From Rhynchopus sp. YZ270_cl-10 (Eukaryota; Euglenozoa; Diplonemea; Diplonemida; Diplonemidae): a stretch of DNA of 64,000 nucleotides. The position numbers and the translations under genes were made by a program. Within the stretch, counting starts at the first letter, position 1; each line of letters opens with the position of its first letter. The notes beneath the pieces were generated by a model. It saw nothing but the letters and a program-made list of their open reading frames with translations. It was not told where the DNA came from and ran no database searches. The stretch spans positions 1,178,001 through 1,242,000 of the forward strand of contig OZ037894.1 in assembly GCA_964035575.1 (NCBI GenBank), read 5' to 3'. Shown here piece by piece: positions 1-10,174 of the stretch.

Positions 1-459
1 GAAGAGCACCAGAGTGCACAACAGGACCGCCGCCACGAACAACACCAACACCAGGAGCAACGCCCGACACAACACACAGAGAGAACGGAGAGGCGTGGCA
101 GTCGTGGTGCCACGACCGCACACCCACTGCACGTATTGGAGAGCACGTGGATCCCGCGGAAGCAGATTGAGGAGTGGCGTGGGTCGCTCTCGCGTGGTGC
201 CCTGCGGAGCAAGGTTTCGCACTGTGCGCTGCGCTTCCTGAACGGTGAGAAGCGCTACACTGCGGGCATCGCTGTCGACGTTGCTGAAGGGGAGGAGGTG
301 AACCTCATTGTCGACAACGGCACGTACGAGGAGGTCGTACGCCTGCACAACGTGTCCAACACCTGCTTCCTTCAGGCAGAGGTCTCTCAGGATCTCATGG
401 AAGCAGTCGCAGAAGCACCACAACAAGGCAACAACAATATGTTTGCGCACGGAGGGTAA
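1..459 (+). CDS. C-terminal part of a protein, cut by the window edge; possible Plus-3-like domain
   Basis: Frame 1 is open from the first base to a TAA at 457-459 (152 residues visible); no start codon is needed because the gene begins outside the window. The first 40 residues are rich in Gln, Arg and His. The last 105 look like a compact domain with the order RKQIEEW, then LRF, then a Tyr-containing strand, then VVRLHNVSN and an acidic end. This order recalls the Plus-3 domain of Rtf1 (a Paf1-complex subunit), whose end also carries a VSN motif followed by an F and an E. The resemblance is weak and from memory only. Codon use and GC content match the other genes here. A Plus-3 assignment is a guess; that this is a real gene end is fairly sure. 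Confidence 0.6.
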   Translation, partial: EEHQSAQQDRRHEQHQHQEQRPTQHTERTERRGSRGATTAHPLHVLESTWIPRKQIEEWRGSLSRGALRSKVSHCALRFLNGEKRYTAGIAVDVAEGEEVNLIVDNGTYEEVVRLHNVSNTCFLQAEVSQDLMEAVAEAPQQGNNNMFAHGG

Positions 460-1120
460 GAGGACGGCTTGTGAGGCAAAACATAGCGGGGGTGGTGGGA
501 TGGGTGGGGATTTGGGAAAGAAACTAAGGAATGTAGATAATGTGGTGGCGTTTTTGTGTTTTTTGTGTTTTTTTTTTGTAGTTCAGTTTGTTTTGTTTCT
601 TTTAAAAAAGGTAACCCTTTTCATATCCCCTCTAGTGAAAATGTGAAAAAATAATCAAAAAAAATAGTGAACCACATCACACAGAAACAGATCGTGTTTC
701 TAAATGGAGGGGGCGCTGCGTGAGGACTGTGTCCCCGTACAACCCATTTCTCCTTTTTTTTTCCCCCTCTTTTTCTCTTTCAATTTTGTTAACAATCTTT
801 GTTTGCCGGTAAGGTGACTGAGCACAGAGAGAGAGTCTCGGGCTGTCACCACCACAATGCGAATTTATATTTTTTTTTAAAAAGCAAACACAGGAACAGC
901 ACCTGCCTCTTTTTTGTATTATCGTTTTCCCCCATTGGTGCTGTTCTTGTGTTCTTTCAATGAGAAAGGTGTCTGACGTTATCAAATCCACATTTTTTTT
1001 CAAACAGGGAAGATGCCAGAACCGGGCATACCAGATGTTATCCTAGAAATGGATGGAGGGACAAGCACGGTTACGGGGTCCACCCCCGGTGTTTTACATA
1101 CACTTTGCTTTTGTTCTTTA
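460..1120. other. AT-rich spacer without a gene
   Basis: The stretch holds T and A runs and one divergent copy of module A (811-848). No open frame with coding character is seen. The part at 1010-1100 is less AT-rich but shows no usable frame. Confidence 0.6.
811..848 (+). repeat. Module A copy, divergent
   Basis: Starts AAGGTGACTGAGCAC and continues with a GAGA run and CTCGGGCTG; the ATCTTATAAA part is missing. Confidence 0.45.
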
Positions 1121-1153
1121 GGGTAGCATAAGTTTTTTTTTGGTTCCCGTTAT
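1121..1153 (+). repeat. Left terminal inverted repeat of the 1121-3355 element
   Basis: Its reverse complement is at 3322-3355; the only visible difference is the length of the homopolymer. Confidence 0.75.
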
Positions 1154-1340
1154 TTGGGATCGCAAAAAAAAGTGCGGCGTGCGGAAAAAAAACTAAACTA
1201 AAAAAAAAAAACTAAACAAAATCCTTAAGGAAATCCTTAAGGGGGGGAAAAGTTGTGACGAAAAAGCGATTTTTTGACCCCAAAAACAGCTCAAAAGTGC
1301 AAAATTCTGCACTTTTTGGCATTTATGGGCACTTTCCGCC

Positions 1341-1460
1341 TGATTTTTTACCCCGCGTATAGGGGCGTAAAGGGGCGTACAGGCCCGTGTAGGCCCGTAT
1401 AGGCCAAACCCCACCCATTTTCCCCAGCCTTTACGCGCCTATAGGCGGGGTAAAAATCAA
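1341..1460. repeat. Palindromic repeat with CCCCGC-TATAGG arms
   Basis: The arm TGATTTTTTACCCCGCGTAT at 1341-1360 pairs with the tail at about 1430-1460 (GCCTATAGGCGGGGTAAAAA and on). Between them are several short GGGGCGTA/GGCCCGTA repeats. A related palindrome starting CCACCTGATTTTAACCCCGCG is at 14119-14198, so this is a dispersed family. Confidence 0.6.
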
Positions 1461-2060
1461 CTGTACTTTACCAAAGAAACACCATTCCCTTATCTCTTCC
1501 GCTGTTTCATGTCGTTCTCGTAATCCGAAGCGGTGTCGCATCCAATAACGTTTTGGGTGCTGGTTCACTGCACTGGATTTTTTTTGCATCGGCTTCGTAC
1601 ATGTTTTTTTTGCTGCCTTTTTAGCTGCAGGGTTTCGGTGTGTGGCGAAGGCTCGTGCTTTCTTTTCTGCATATTTGCCGGAGGCAGACGGCCTAGTGCT
1701 TTGCACGAGCTGCAGATAGGTTGCACCTGTTTGAACTGTTGCGAGTGTTCGGGATCCTTCGGGAGAATGTTGTTTGTCCCACAATGTGCACAGCGGTTGT
1801 TCACTGTTCCTGTTGTCCACAGAACCCATCCGACACAACTGATGTTCTCTTGCATAGAATACCTTGTTCAATGGGTCCGTTGGGAAGGGACTGCCGCATC
1901 GGTACCCTAGCACCCATCTGCAACCTCCTTCTCCATCGCGCGAAGGACCTTGTTGACTGCTCGCCGTTTTCCACACAGCGTGCAATCAACAGAGCACACA
2001 ATGTTTTGTGCTTTGACCCACCCTTGGTGCTTCTTGTCTGTACTTGATTCTATAGTGTCC
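1440..2060 (-). pseudogene. Decayed minus-strand coding remnant with Cys-x2-Cys pairs
   Basis: On the minus strand, coding-like sequence runs from about 2060 down to about 1440 but changes frame at least twice. One part has VDCTLCGKRRAV, then RWVLGYRCG in another frame; a second has NNRCAHCGTN and later ICSSCK. The tail is rich in Lys and Arg. The Cys-pair and Trp spacing recalls small zinc modules such as CW-type fingers, but no family is certain. Because it lies inside the inverted-repeat element, it may be what is left of the element's own gene. The remnant is not functional as read here. Confidence 0.35.
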
Positions 2061-2202
2061 CTACAGCTGGGTGTCAACGCTGACAGGCCGAAAGGTAAAA
2101 ATTTTAATAGCCGTAAAATTATTTCCTCAAGCCAAAATCCTTCTAGGAGCGGAGTTTTAAGAATGCCATAATTGACGTCTGGAAATAATTGCAGTGGAGG
2201 TA

Positions 2203-2297
2203 TTTTAGCCGGGTTTCCCACACAAAAAATAATTACCGTGTAATTATAGGAAATAATTACACGGTAATTATTTTTTGTGTGGGAAACCCGGCTAAAA
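2203..2297. repeat. Near-perfect 95-bp palindrome
   Basis: The left arm starts TTTTAGCCGGGTTTCCCACA and the right arm ends with its exact complement; the middle is TAATTATAGGAAATAATTA. The arms are about 44 bp each with a tiny loop, which looks like a very young foldback repeat nested in the larger element. Confidence 0.8.
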
Positions 2298-2780
2298 AAA
2301 AAATCGCGATTTTTTTTCTTTTTTTCTTTTGTGAACACCCCGGGTTTGATACCTGTACCGCAGGCATTCCTCTGAGTCTAACGATTGATAATCAGAGCTC
2401 GGTTTGTTGTCAAAGACATCTTCCACCATGCATTGAGGAGGGTAAGACAGTGGTCGCAGTTTGTACTTGATAGCATTACAACATTTAACTTCTCCACGGG
2501 GGTCTTGGGCCGTTCACTCGGTTATACCTTGACCAGCGGAAGAGGCCTTTTTGGTCTCTAGAATATCCGGTATTCCCGAACGGAGGCACACTTTGTGTGT
2601 TACTACGACCTGGCAACTTCCAGCAGTAGGTTAAGTAATGCTTTCTTGTAAATTGTTGGATCATTTATCTCCTCAGTGCATGAATGCCCCACGTGACTGG
2701 ACACTTTTGTGTTTGTCAAGTGGACTGTCTGGTCACTTCTCAGTGACTGGCGGGTTGGCTGTGGTTGCCCTGTCACGACT

Positions 2781-2875
2781 TACCTGTGTACCTGTGTACC
2801 TGTGTACCTGTGTACCTGTGTACCTGTGTACCTGTGTACCTGTGTACCTGTGTACCTGTGTACCTGTGTACCTGG
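2781..2875 (+). repeat. Octamer microsatellite (TACCTGTG)n
   Basis: About 11 head-to-tail copies of TACCTGTG with no visible change until the last ones, followed by degenerate ACCTGGGT units to about 2900. Confidence 0.95.
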
Positions 2876-2959
2876 GTGACTGGGTACGTACCTGGGTAAA
2901 TGTGACCAGGTGACCTGGTCAGACCTCTGACCAGCGCACCGTGACAGCACAGGCTGCCG

Positions 2960-3175
2960 AAAACGGATTTTGGCTTTCGGAAATAATTTTACGGCAATTA
3001 AATATCAAATTCCATGCAATTATTTCACAGAAAATTGCACTCGGAGGTGTATTTTTCACTCGTTTTGTTAATTGCACTCGCTGCGCTCGTGCAATTAACC
3101 ACTCGTGAAAAAAACACCTCCTCGTAGCAATTATGGTGAAATAATTGCATAGTAATTAAATACTAATTTCCAAAA
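2960..3175. repeat. Imperfect foldback repeat with AATAATT arms
   Basis: The half around GGAAATAATTTTACGGCAAT (2980) mirrors the half ending near 3172 (GAAATAATTGCATAGTAATT). The middle has AATTGCACTCG and CGTGCAATTAA around 3067-3100. The outer part at 2965-2998 is also inverted relative to 2113-2145 (GCCGTAAAATTATTTCC), so pieces of one palindrome family recur here. Confidence 0.6.
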
Positions 3176-3321
3176 TGCCTTATTTTAACACTTTCAGCCC
3201 ATTGGAGGACGTGGTGGTGGGTATCGCGTCACGAAACCACATAGAAGCCACCCAATTGCACTGTTTAGTTTTTTTTTTTTTATAGTTTTTTTTTTCCAAA
3301 AATCCAAAAAAAAGTGCGGCG

Positions 3322-3355
3322 ATAACGGGAACCAAAAAAAAAACTTATGCTACCC
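3322..3355 (-). repeat. Right terminal inverted repeat of the 1121-3355 element
   Basis: Mirror of 1121-1153; the bases TTA follow immediately and also precede the left end. Confidence 0.75.
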
Positions 3356-3559
3356 TTATGTACATTTTCTTTGTTGTGTTTTTTTGTGCTCGATGATGTG
3401 AAAACCCGCTTCGGGTGATTGTCTAAATCTCAGGCTTAACAGTGTGTGGTGGGGGGAGGGTTTTTTCTTCTCTAGTTTAGTCCAAGAACATTTGGCGTCC
3501 AAAAGAATAGGCGCCAAAATTTCCCCAAAACAAATTTTCCCCGTCTGACACGGATACTG

Positions 3560-3655
3560 CCAGATCTGGCCAGATCTGGGAAGCGAAATTCCAGATCTGG
3601 CTCGTTTTTCCAGATGTTGAAATATCTGGTTTCCAGATCTTGGCCAGATTCTGGG
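3560..3655. repeat. Cluster of CCAGATCTGG palindromes
   Basis: Three perfect copies lie at about 3560, 3570 and 3591, followed by CCAGATG, ATATCTGG, CCAGATCTTGG and CCAGATTCTGG. Such a cluster could bind a dimeric protein or could be a relic of short tandem duplication. Confidence 0.7.
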
Positions 3656-4159
3656 AGGATACGTAGTCAAACTTATTTTGGATGATAAATAGCTTCTTGG
3701 ACGACTGCATTTTGTGAGGTTGGGATCTACAACAAAGCAGAGGGACGACCGATGAGCTTGACTTTTTTTTTTTGTATTTTCAAGTCAAAAATCCTTCATT
3801 ATTTTTCTCTCTCCTCTACGACACTACGGTGACGGCTTCAATGATACAATGCAAAATAGGCCGCTGCTGTCTACACCCCCACCCCCCTTTTTGGTTACCC
3901 CTCTCCCCCCTCGTGCCCACCTGTAGTATGTTGTAACAAAAAAAAAAAGAAGCAACGGCACTCTGCATATATTGCCTTTTCTAGCGCAAACCCGTAACCC
4001 CGGTTTTCCGAGAAACTCCATGATTCCCTTCCTGCTGCAAGGTAGTCTGCAAAATATCAGATTTTATCCGATCTTCGGGACCCCCAAACCACACCCAAAA
4101 CCACAACAGAAGCAAAAAAAATAAAAAAACTGTGGGATCACCCACAACGTACACAACAC

Positions 4160-4283
4160 CCCCATCTCTCTCCCTCCCTCCTCCCCCCCTCCCCTTCAAC
4201 CTTCAAGCATTGTTTTAATAACCCCCCTCCCCCTCCCCCTTCCCCTTCCCCTCCCCCCTCCCCCCTCCTCTCCTTCCCCCCTA
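4160..4283 (+). promoter_or_regulatory. Long polypyrimidine tract before the gene at 4311
   Basis: Over 120 bases of mainly CCCCTCC and CCCTTCC units with only a short break near 4199-4222. It lies 27 bp before the start codon. Similar but shorter tracts precede other genes here. Confidence 0.5.
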
Positions 4284-4310
4284 ATTTTCCCCTGAATTAA
4301 CCATTAAAAA

Positions 4311-5974
4311 ATGCAGCTACGAATTAAGATAGGCGGTGTGGCAGTGATGGTGAATGGTGTGGCGGAGGATAGGGTGAGTGAGGTGGTGCAGCGTGCGTTG
4401 GGGGCGGCGCGGGTCGCTGGGGAGCCCGTGGAGGTGCGGGAGGAGTGGTGTGTGCTGTGCTGGGAGGGGGCGGAGCTGGCGGGGTGGGCGACCCTGGGGC
4501 AGTGTGGGGTGACGTCGGCGACGTCGCTGTCGTCTTCATTGTCGTCGACCTCTTCACAAGACGTCCCAACGCTTCGTCTCAAGCAACACCTCAGAGTACC
4601 TGCACCGCCGCTGCGTAGCACCTTCTCCCGCTCCAAACAGCTTCGCCCCGCAAAGCTCTCTCCACGTCCAGTCCTCCCCACCAGCGCGCCCGCTTCAGCA
4701 TCCTCAGGGACCTACAGCTTGGATTCAGAGGAGGATGTGTGCACGCCGCGTCCACACCGCTCGCCCTCGAAGCTCTCCAGCCCACGCCCCACCATCCGCG
4801 ATGCGCACCGCATAGAGCTCGGGAAGCTTGGCAAATTGGTCGGGCACAAAAAGGGTGAGGGTTCCAGCGGGTCGGTGGGGAGTGGTGTGAAATGTGTGTC
4901 GCCGGTGGCAGCGGCGGTGAAGGTGAAGACGACGACGGGGAAGATGATCAAGGTGGCGGTGGCACCAACGGAGTCAATGAACTCAGTGATGCAGAAGGTG
5001 CGGCAGAAGTGGACGCTGGCGTCAGGGGAGCACTGTCTTGCGGTATGAGAGGGTTTTTTTGGGGGATGACACACAAAAAGTTTGTGTGTTATCAACAACG
5101 GTTCCTATACTCATCGTGAGCCTAAAATTGTGTCCTTTCGTGGCACTTCCTCCAGAAACCCGTTTTGTTCAACATTTTGTTTTGTGGGTGTTTTTCCTCA
5201 TAACCTCTACCTCAACGCAGAAGGCGCGCGACACTCTCCCTCTTGTGCCTCTGAAGCAGACGCTCACTGCAGAGCTCTGCGGCATCGGCCCTGGCACTGT
5301 GCTTGCACTCACTGCCGCAACTGCACTGTGCCCTGCCTACGACGCAGCACTGCTGGACAACCTATGCGAGGTATGTTGGGCTTCACAAACACACAACATC
5401 CACACATACACAGATGCACTCCCCACGAAGCTTCCAGCCTGAGGTGAAGGGCGTTCGGGTGCGCGTCCCCGACGGCCGTGTTGTACGCCTGCGGAGTATG
5501 TCGTATGAAAAGAGCAGTGTTGCAGACATTGTGAACGTCATCAGGCTTAAGATTGGCTGCGGTGCGGGGATGTGCTTGTACAGCAGGGGTGTGGGTGTGG
5601 GGGTCGCTTTGGACGGTCGTGTGTCTCTTGTGCAGAACGGTGTTGCGTCGGGTGAGCTTGTTGTGCTTGCGCCTGCGCCCGACAGCAACTCAGCTGATGT
5701 ATCAGCTACCCTTGCAGAGGACACCACGAGCCGTGCACCCCACAGCGGGAGAGAGTCCTTCCTCCCCCCAGCAGTTCCATTCGCCAAGCACGTCGAGCGG
5801 TCGGGCGCAGGAGGAAACCCCGCCCCAGGAAACGGCAATGCCGGTGGTGGCACTGCGGGCGCGCTCCTCACCGCCACCATGGCGCAGTCGCCCCTCTGCC
5901 AGTTCACCCTTTGCTCGCTCTCCCCGATCTTCGGGCCCATTCTACCCACCTCACTCTCACTTCCCACATGTTAA
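4311..5974 (+). CDS. Protein with three ubiquitin-like segments (three exons)
   Basis: I read exons 4311-5042, 5221-5370 and 5414-5974, giving 480 residues. Both introns (178 and 43 nt) start GTATG and end CAG, and the frames join cleanly in phase 0. Three segments look like beta-grasp ubiquitin-like folds: residues 1-70 (MQLRIKIGGVAVMV start), about 205-285 (VKVKTTTGKMIKVAV start, spanning the first splice) and about 303-375 (VRVRVPDGRVVRLRS start). A Ser/Pro/Thr-rich linker joins the first two, and the tail after the third is low complexity. No GlyGly end is seen, so conjugation is unlikely; an adaptor or scaffold role is more likely. The function is unknown. Without splicing the protein would stop at 5048 after 245 residues. 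Confidence 0.75.
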
Positions 5975-6239
5975 AAATATGGATGAATTCCGAAGTAAGC
6001 AAGCTGGGGATGGAAATTCAACTCCATGAAAAATAGAGAGAAAAGGAGGAGAGGTTACCGTAGGCAAATGACTATTATATTGTGGCAAAAAAACGATTTT
6101 TTTGTGGAAGAGTAAAAATCAATTTTTCAAAAAAAAAAAAAGAATTCCTTGTGGATGGAGAAAAGGATGGTGCAGGTTTTGCTCATATGAGGTGTGTTGT
6201 TGTGTCATATTGATGGCCTCATTCTGTGTTCCTTATTAC

Positions 6240-6346
6240 TGCATGGTTTTTGGGTGTCCATCCCCCGGGTACAGCCGGTCATTGTACCAAAGGTGCACTG
6301 TCACGAGAGGGTTTTGTATTTCAAGTCAATATTATTTTTGGCTCCT
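6240..6346 (+). repeat. Module C copy, long form
   Basis: Starts GCATGGTTTTTGGGTGTCC, passes GGTACAGCCGGTC and ACCAAAGGTGCACTGTCACG, and ends with GGGTTTTGTATTTCAAGTCA. It pairs with the copy at 8591-8716. Confidence 0.7.
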
Positions 6347-6644
6347 CAATAGACATGTTGACCCTCATATTGGGTATGAGACCCCCTCTAAGTTTTGTTT
6401 TATTTTTATTTTTTCTCTCTTGAAGCTGTCTCAAATGTAGTGGCTCTTCAGGGCCGTATTATCACCTCTCTTTTCTCTCTCTTCCTCTTTCTCGTAGTTC
6501 CCCTTATGGCTGTACTGTTTCATTTTCATTTCTCTGTGCTCATTCGTTTTATGTCTAAGTGGAAAAGTGGTGCTGTTGTAAAGTGGCAGACTTATTTCCA
6601 CGCTCCATATACCCAATAACCCAATGGAAAGAGTGGAGACAGCT

Positions 6645-6705
6645 TCTGTGGAGGGTGGCAACTACACTATTCCAACCAATTTATTTTATTAAAAAAAAAC
6701 AGAAA
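6645..6705 (+). repeat. Module D copy, poly(A)-tailed
   Basis: Reads GGTGGCAACTACACTATTCC, then AACCAATTTA and a run of A. The A run at the right end is shared by most members of this family. Confidence 0.55.
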
Positions 6706-7658
6706 ACGGACAAAAATAAGTTAATGTCTCGTACGGGTAAGATCTCTACAAAAAGTGTTTCCCCGTTTTCTTTAAAAAAAAAACTCATTTTCACGACTTC
6801 TCAGACAGATTCAACGCAGTTCCTTTTAAAAGATGTTCCATTGTGTATACGAGAGCTTCGGAATCACATTTTTCATCTTTTTTTTTTTCAATTTTATTTT
6901 TTTATTGCTGCGCTCGGGTGGAAAACACCTCACTATCTTTCCCTGATGATTTATAGAGTTGGGTCAAATTTTTTTTCTTCTTAGAACTGGATTTGGACAT
7001 GATATTTTGTGTCTTCCTCCCTCTTTTTTTTGTTTCCTGCTTGACCTGTTGCCCCTCCTTTCGAGTGATATTGCAGGCATGTTGTAAACATTCCTCTTAC
7101 CCCCCTTCCTCCTTGTTCAAAGCAAAACAGAGAGAACCAGCCAATTTTTCAACATACAAACGATTCTTCGTAACCCCCCTTCCTCCTTGTTCTTTCTTTC
7201 CAGTTGCCATTTCCGGTGTTTTTTGGATCTGATTTTTCACAACCAACTCTCTCTATGCTGTGTCCATGATTTTGCCTGAAATTTTGATTGGAGTTTAGTG
7301 GTGTTTTAAAGGGGTGGGTTTTAAGTCCCACCAAACACCACCAAAATTTGAGGAAAAATCAGGTGAATGTTTGTACACGAAAGGTGTAGTCATCGTTCAA
7401 TTTTTTTTCCCCATATCGAAAAGCGAGCGTGTTTGGTACGTTCCACCTTTTCAAAAATAAATGTTTCATTTCCCCCCCCCCCCCCCCCCTACTGTGTGTT
7501 TTACGTAATGCACATTAAGTTTTTTTTCTGTAAGGTCACTAAGGCCCGAGGCTTAGGACCTTCTAAACCCTTTTTCTCACATTATTTTTTGTTTCCTGTG
7601 AAGAAAAATTGTGGCTGCTGTCGTGTGATTGTGGTCTAAAAAAATCTCTCTTTCCTGT

Positions 7659-7712
7659 GTCAACGTCCGCCGATATACGGTGAGGCGTTTGCACTTTTTC
7701 AACTTTTCTGTC
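7659..7712 (+). repeat. Module B copy
   Basis: Reads CAACGTCCGCCGATATACGG, then TGAGGCGTTTGCAC and a T-rich end; differs from the common form by TATACGG for TGAACGG. Confidence 0.7.
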
Positions 7713-7954
7713 TTTTCTCTTTTTTTCTCTTCTCTTTTTTTTCTCTGTAACAAAAGAAACTAAAAATGGTACATCTTCCACCTGGTAAGCTGTAGCATTG
7801 CTTTCCATAGAAAGTACATGAACTATATTCTGTCATTTGAAGGTGACTAACCTAGGCCAAAATGCCTCGGTTCCATCTTACCCAATATTTCTTTCATTTT
7901 GGGATCTTCCTAACTTTTCCTTCTTTTTCTTCTTTTTCTTCTACCTTTTTCTTT

Positions 7955-8000
7955 TGACTGAGCGCGAGAGAGGCTTAGGTTCATCTTATAAACTCTTCTT
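7955..8000 (+). repeat. Module A copy
   Basis: Reads TGACTGAGCGCGAGAGAGGC, then TTAGGTTCATCTTATAAAC. The stem has CTGAGC against GCTTAG, a G-U pair instead of the usual T-A. Confidence 0.7.
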
Positions 8001-8366
8001 TTATGCTGGCGTGCTTTTCACTCCGCCAGCGGCGTCATTGCGCCAATTGTTGCCTTCCCCCCCTCCCTCCCCTTTGGGCCGTGAGGTCCAAACATCTTTC
8101 CTTTAGTCTTCTTTGAATGTTCTTTTTTTTTTTTTTCACTATTTTTCACTCTTTTTCACTCTTTTCACTCTCGGCACATTTAGTGCACCCTATTATACCT
8201 ATTCTATTCAGTAGAATAGTTAGTATGTGAAACAACTCTTCCCACCACATACTAGGTCATCGGTAGAGCTCATAATGCCTACTGATATGAGTTGAAGCAA
8301 AATGAAAAGAGGGGGGTAAAGTAGTAGTGGAACGCAGCCTAGGCTTTTTGATCCGCTACAAAAAAA

Positions 8367-8450
8367 GTGGAAGATTTTGCACAACTGGTGGCAAAACACA
8401 ACCGAGGCAACCTACACACTACTCCAACAATTTTATCAAAAAAAGAAAAA
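8367..8450 (+). repeat. Module D copy with A-rich end
   Basis: Contains GCACAACTGGTGGC, CCGAGGCAACCTACAC and ACTCCAACAATTTTATCAAA. The copy at 46861-46930 has the same extra ACCGAGGCAAC part. Confidence 0.7.
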
Positions 8451-8545
8451 TCCTTTTGCAAAACACACACCTCCTTTCGCAGCGTTTTGTGGCTGTTAAA
8501 AAAGGTATGAACGTTATACCAATAACTTCGTACATTTTTTTTAGC

Positions 8546-8582
8546 GCCTGCGTCCGCCGATGAACGGTGAGGCGTTACTCTT
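8546..8582 (+). repeat. Module B copy
   Basis: Reads GCCTGCGTCCGCCGATGAAC, then GGTGAGGCGTT. It stands directly before a T run and a module C copy. Confidence 0.75.
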
Positions 8583-8590
8583 TTTTTTTT

Positions 8591-8716
8591 CAGATGCACA
8601 CCACGAAATGGATGTACTGCATGGTTAGGGTGTCCGCCCCCCGGTACAGCCGGTCATGCACCAAAGGTACACTGTTCACGAGAGGGCTTTTGTATTTCAA
8701 GTCAATTTTTTTTTTG
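8591..8716 (+). repeat. Module C copy, longest form
   Basis: Begins CAGATGCACACCACGAAATG, continues with GGTGTCCGCCCCCCGGTACA and CCGGTCATGCACCAAAGGT, and ends at GTATTTCAAGTCAATTTT. The start ACCACGAAATGGAT recurs at about 39957 without the rest. Confidence 0.75.
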
Positions 8717-8863
8717 AAGGTGCCACAAGAGGCCGCTCATCTGACAACTCTTCTTCCCCCTGGCTCCCCCTTTGTTAAACCTTTGTTTATTGGTGTTCCG
8801 GAAACACCTGTCAAGGACATGTCAATATAGGCCCCCTCCGGAACACCATTTATGTGATCAATA

Positions 8864-8910
8864 TGACCAAGCACGAGAGGCAGTGGTTCATCTTGCGAAC
8901 TTTTCTGTTG
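8864..8910 (+). repeat. Module A copy
   Basis: Reads TGACCAAGCACGAGAGGCAG, then TGGTTCATCTTGCGAAC. CCA at the left of the stem faces TGG at the right. Confidence 0.65.
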
Positions 8911-9360
8911 TTCTTATTAGGTGCTTTCTTTTGTTTTTTTTTCTCCCGCCGCAGCTCATTTTCCGATTTCCCTTCGATGTGATGCGTCCCCACAGCGTGT
9001 CCCGTGTGAACGGCTGCGCGTTTTTATTATTATTTTTTCACTTTCTTTCCCCCTCAAAAAGATGACATGCATATTTCACGGGTTTCTTTTCTTTTTTTGT
9101 GTTCCCCGAATATTCCCCGAAAACAAGGATTATTTTTTTTGAGTTGGATTGGCTCTTTGGTTCAGTCTTTTAAAGATGTAGCCCGTTCATGTGTCCCCTG
9201 GTTTTTCTTACAAACGAAAATACGGGGCTGTTTAGAGACTATTGGAAAGTGAACAATCACAGTTTGGTTGAACACCAAACCAATACCCCTTGCTAAGGAG
9301 CTTTGTCGAAACCACCAACAGATTTTTCAAAAAATAGCAAGTGGAGCTCATCCTTTTATA

Positions 9361-9405
9361 TAGGTGTCTACACTAATACAACCAAGTTTTCAACAAAAAA
9401 AACCC
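9361..9405 (+). repeat. Module D copy
   Basis: Reads GTGTCTACACTAATACAACC, then AAGTTTTCAAC and an A run. Confidence 0.6.
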
Positions 9406-9980
9406 CCCCTAAATACAATACAATATCACTCTACAAAGCTCTGCTTGCATATGTGGTGTGATGGCAAAAAAAACAATGAAACCCACCATGTCCAATTCAC
9501 ACCCTGTTGTTTTCCCCCCTTTTTTTCTTTTCTCTCTTTTTTGTTTTTTCAATAATTTTTTTTTGCTTTTTGTGAATTGTTTACCTCCCCCTGAAGCGTT
9601 GTATTTCCTTTTTTTTTGTGTCCTTCCAGACATCATCACACCCTCTACAATCCTATTTGTTCATATTACCCCTTTTTGGGTTTTGAGCGTTTCCCCCCCC
9701 CTTGAAAGGGCCTCCCCCTTCCCTGCAAAAAAAAATAATGCAACTCTTATTGAAAATTGACAACACCTTTTGTTGTCAACCCAATAAAAAGTTTTGAGCG
9801 TTTTTTCCCCCCCTCTTATTATACACCCTTCTAACCAGCAGATGTATTGTGTATTCAAAAAGATGCACAGTACACGGTCTCACTAGTTTCAGTTCCCAGT
9901 GTTGTTCTGGTATGTATGGCTTGAAGGTGGTGCAGTGCGTGAGAGGTGCAGTCAGCATACATGCGGAGGTTTCTTGTTTA

Positions 9981-10030
9981 AAGGTGACTAAGCCTCTCGA
10001 GAGGCTTAGGATCATCTGATAAACGTTTTT
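9981..10030 (+). repeat. Module A copy with perfect extended stem
   Basis: Contains CTAAGCCTCTC followed at once by GAGAGGCTTAG, a perfect 22-bp palindrome, then ATCATCTGATAAACG and a T run. Here the usual loop bases also pair. Confidence 0.75.
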
Positions 10031-10133
10031 TTTTTTGTTTTGTTTTTGAGGCGATGCGAGACTTTAGATTTATCTTCCCAACACCTCTCTTTTGGTTCCC
10101 CTCCGTCCGCGTTTGTAAAAGCGCGCAAATACC

Positions 10134-10174
<41 letters not shown>

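Larger units (their letters stand above)
1121..3355. mobile_element. DNA transposon with inverted ends and TTA target duplication, PIF/Harbinger-like
   Basis: The left end 1121-1153 reads GGGTAGCATAAG, a T run, then GGTTCCCGTTAT. The same sequence returns inverted at 3322-3355, with one extra base in the A run. TTA lies directly outside both ends (1118-1120 and 3356-3358), which would be a 3-bp target duplication. Ends starting with GGG and a TTA/TWA duplication are typical of the PIF/Harbinger superfamily; a 3-bp match alone can also occur by chance. The interior (about 2.2 kb) carries a decayed minus-strand coding remnant, three palindromic repeats and an octamer microsatellite, so it has collected later insertions. 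No intact transposase is seen. The class is inferred from the ends only. Confidence 0.6.
3356..4310. other. Spacer and 5' region of the ubiquitin-like gene
   Basis: No gene is seen. At 3560-3655 the 10-bp palindrome CCAGATCTGG occurs three times and in degenerate form three more times. From about 4160 to 4283 the plus strand is almost pure C and T and runs up to within 30 bp of the next ATG. Confidence 0.6.

Noticed and set aside
14-241. Open frame overlapping the first gene in another frame
   Set aside because: It starts with GTG, has no domain, and the overlapping frame 1 is open from the window edge with coding character.
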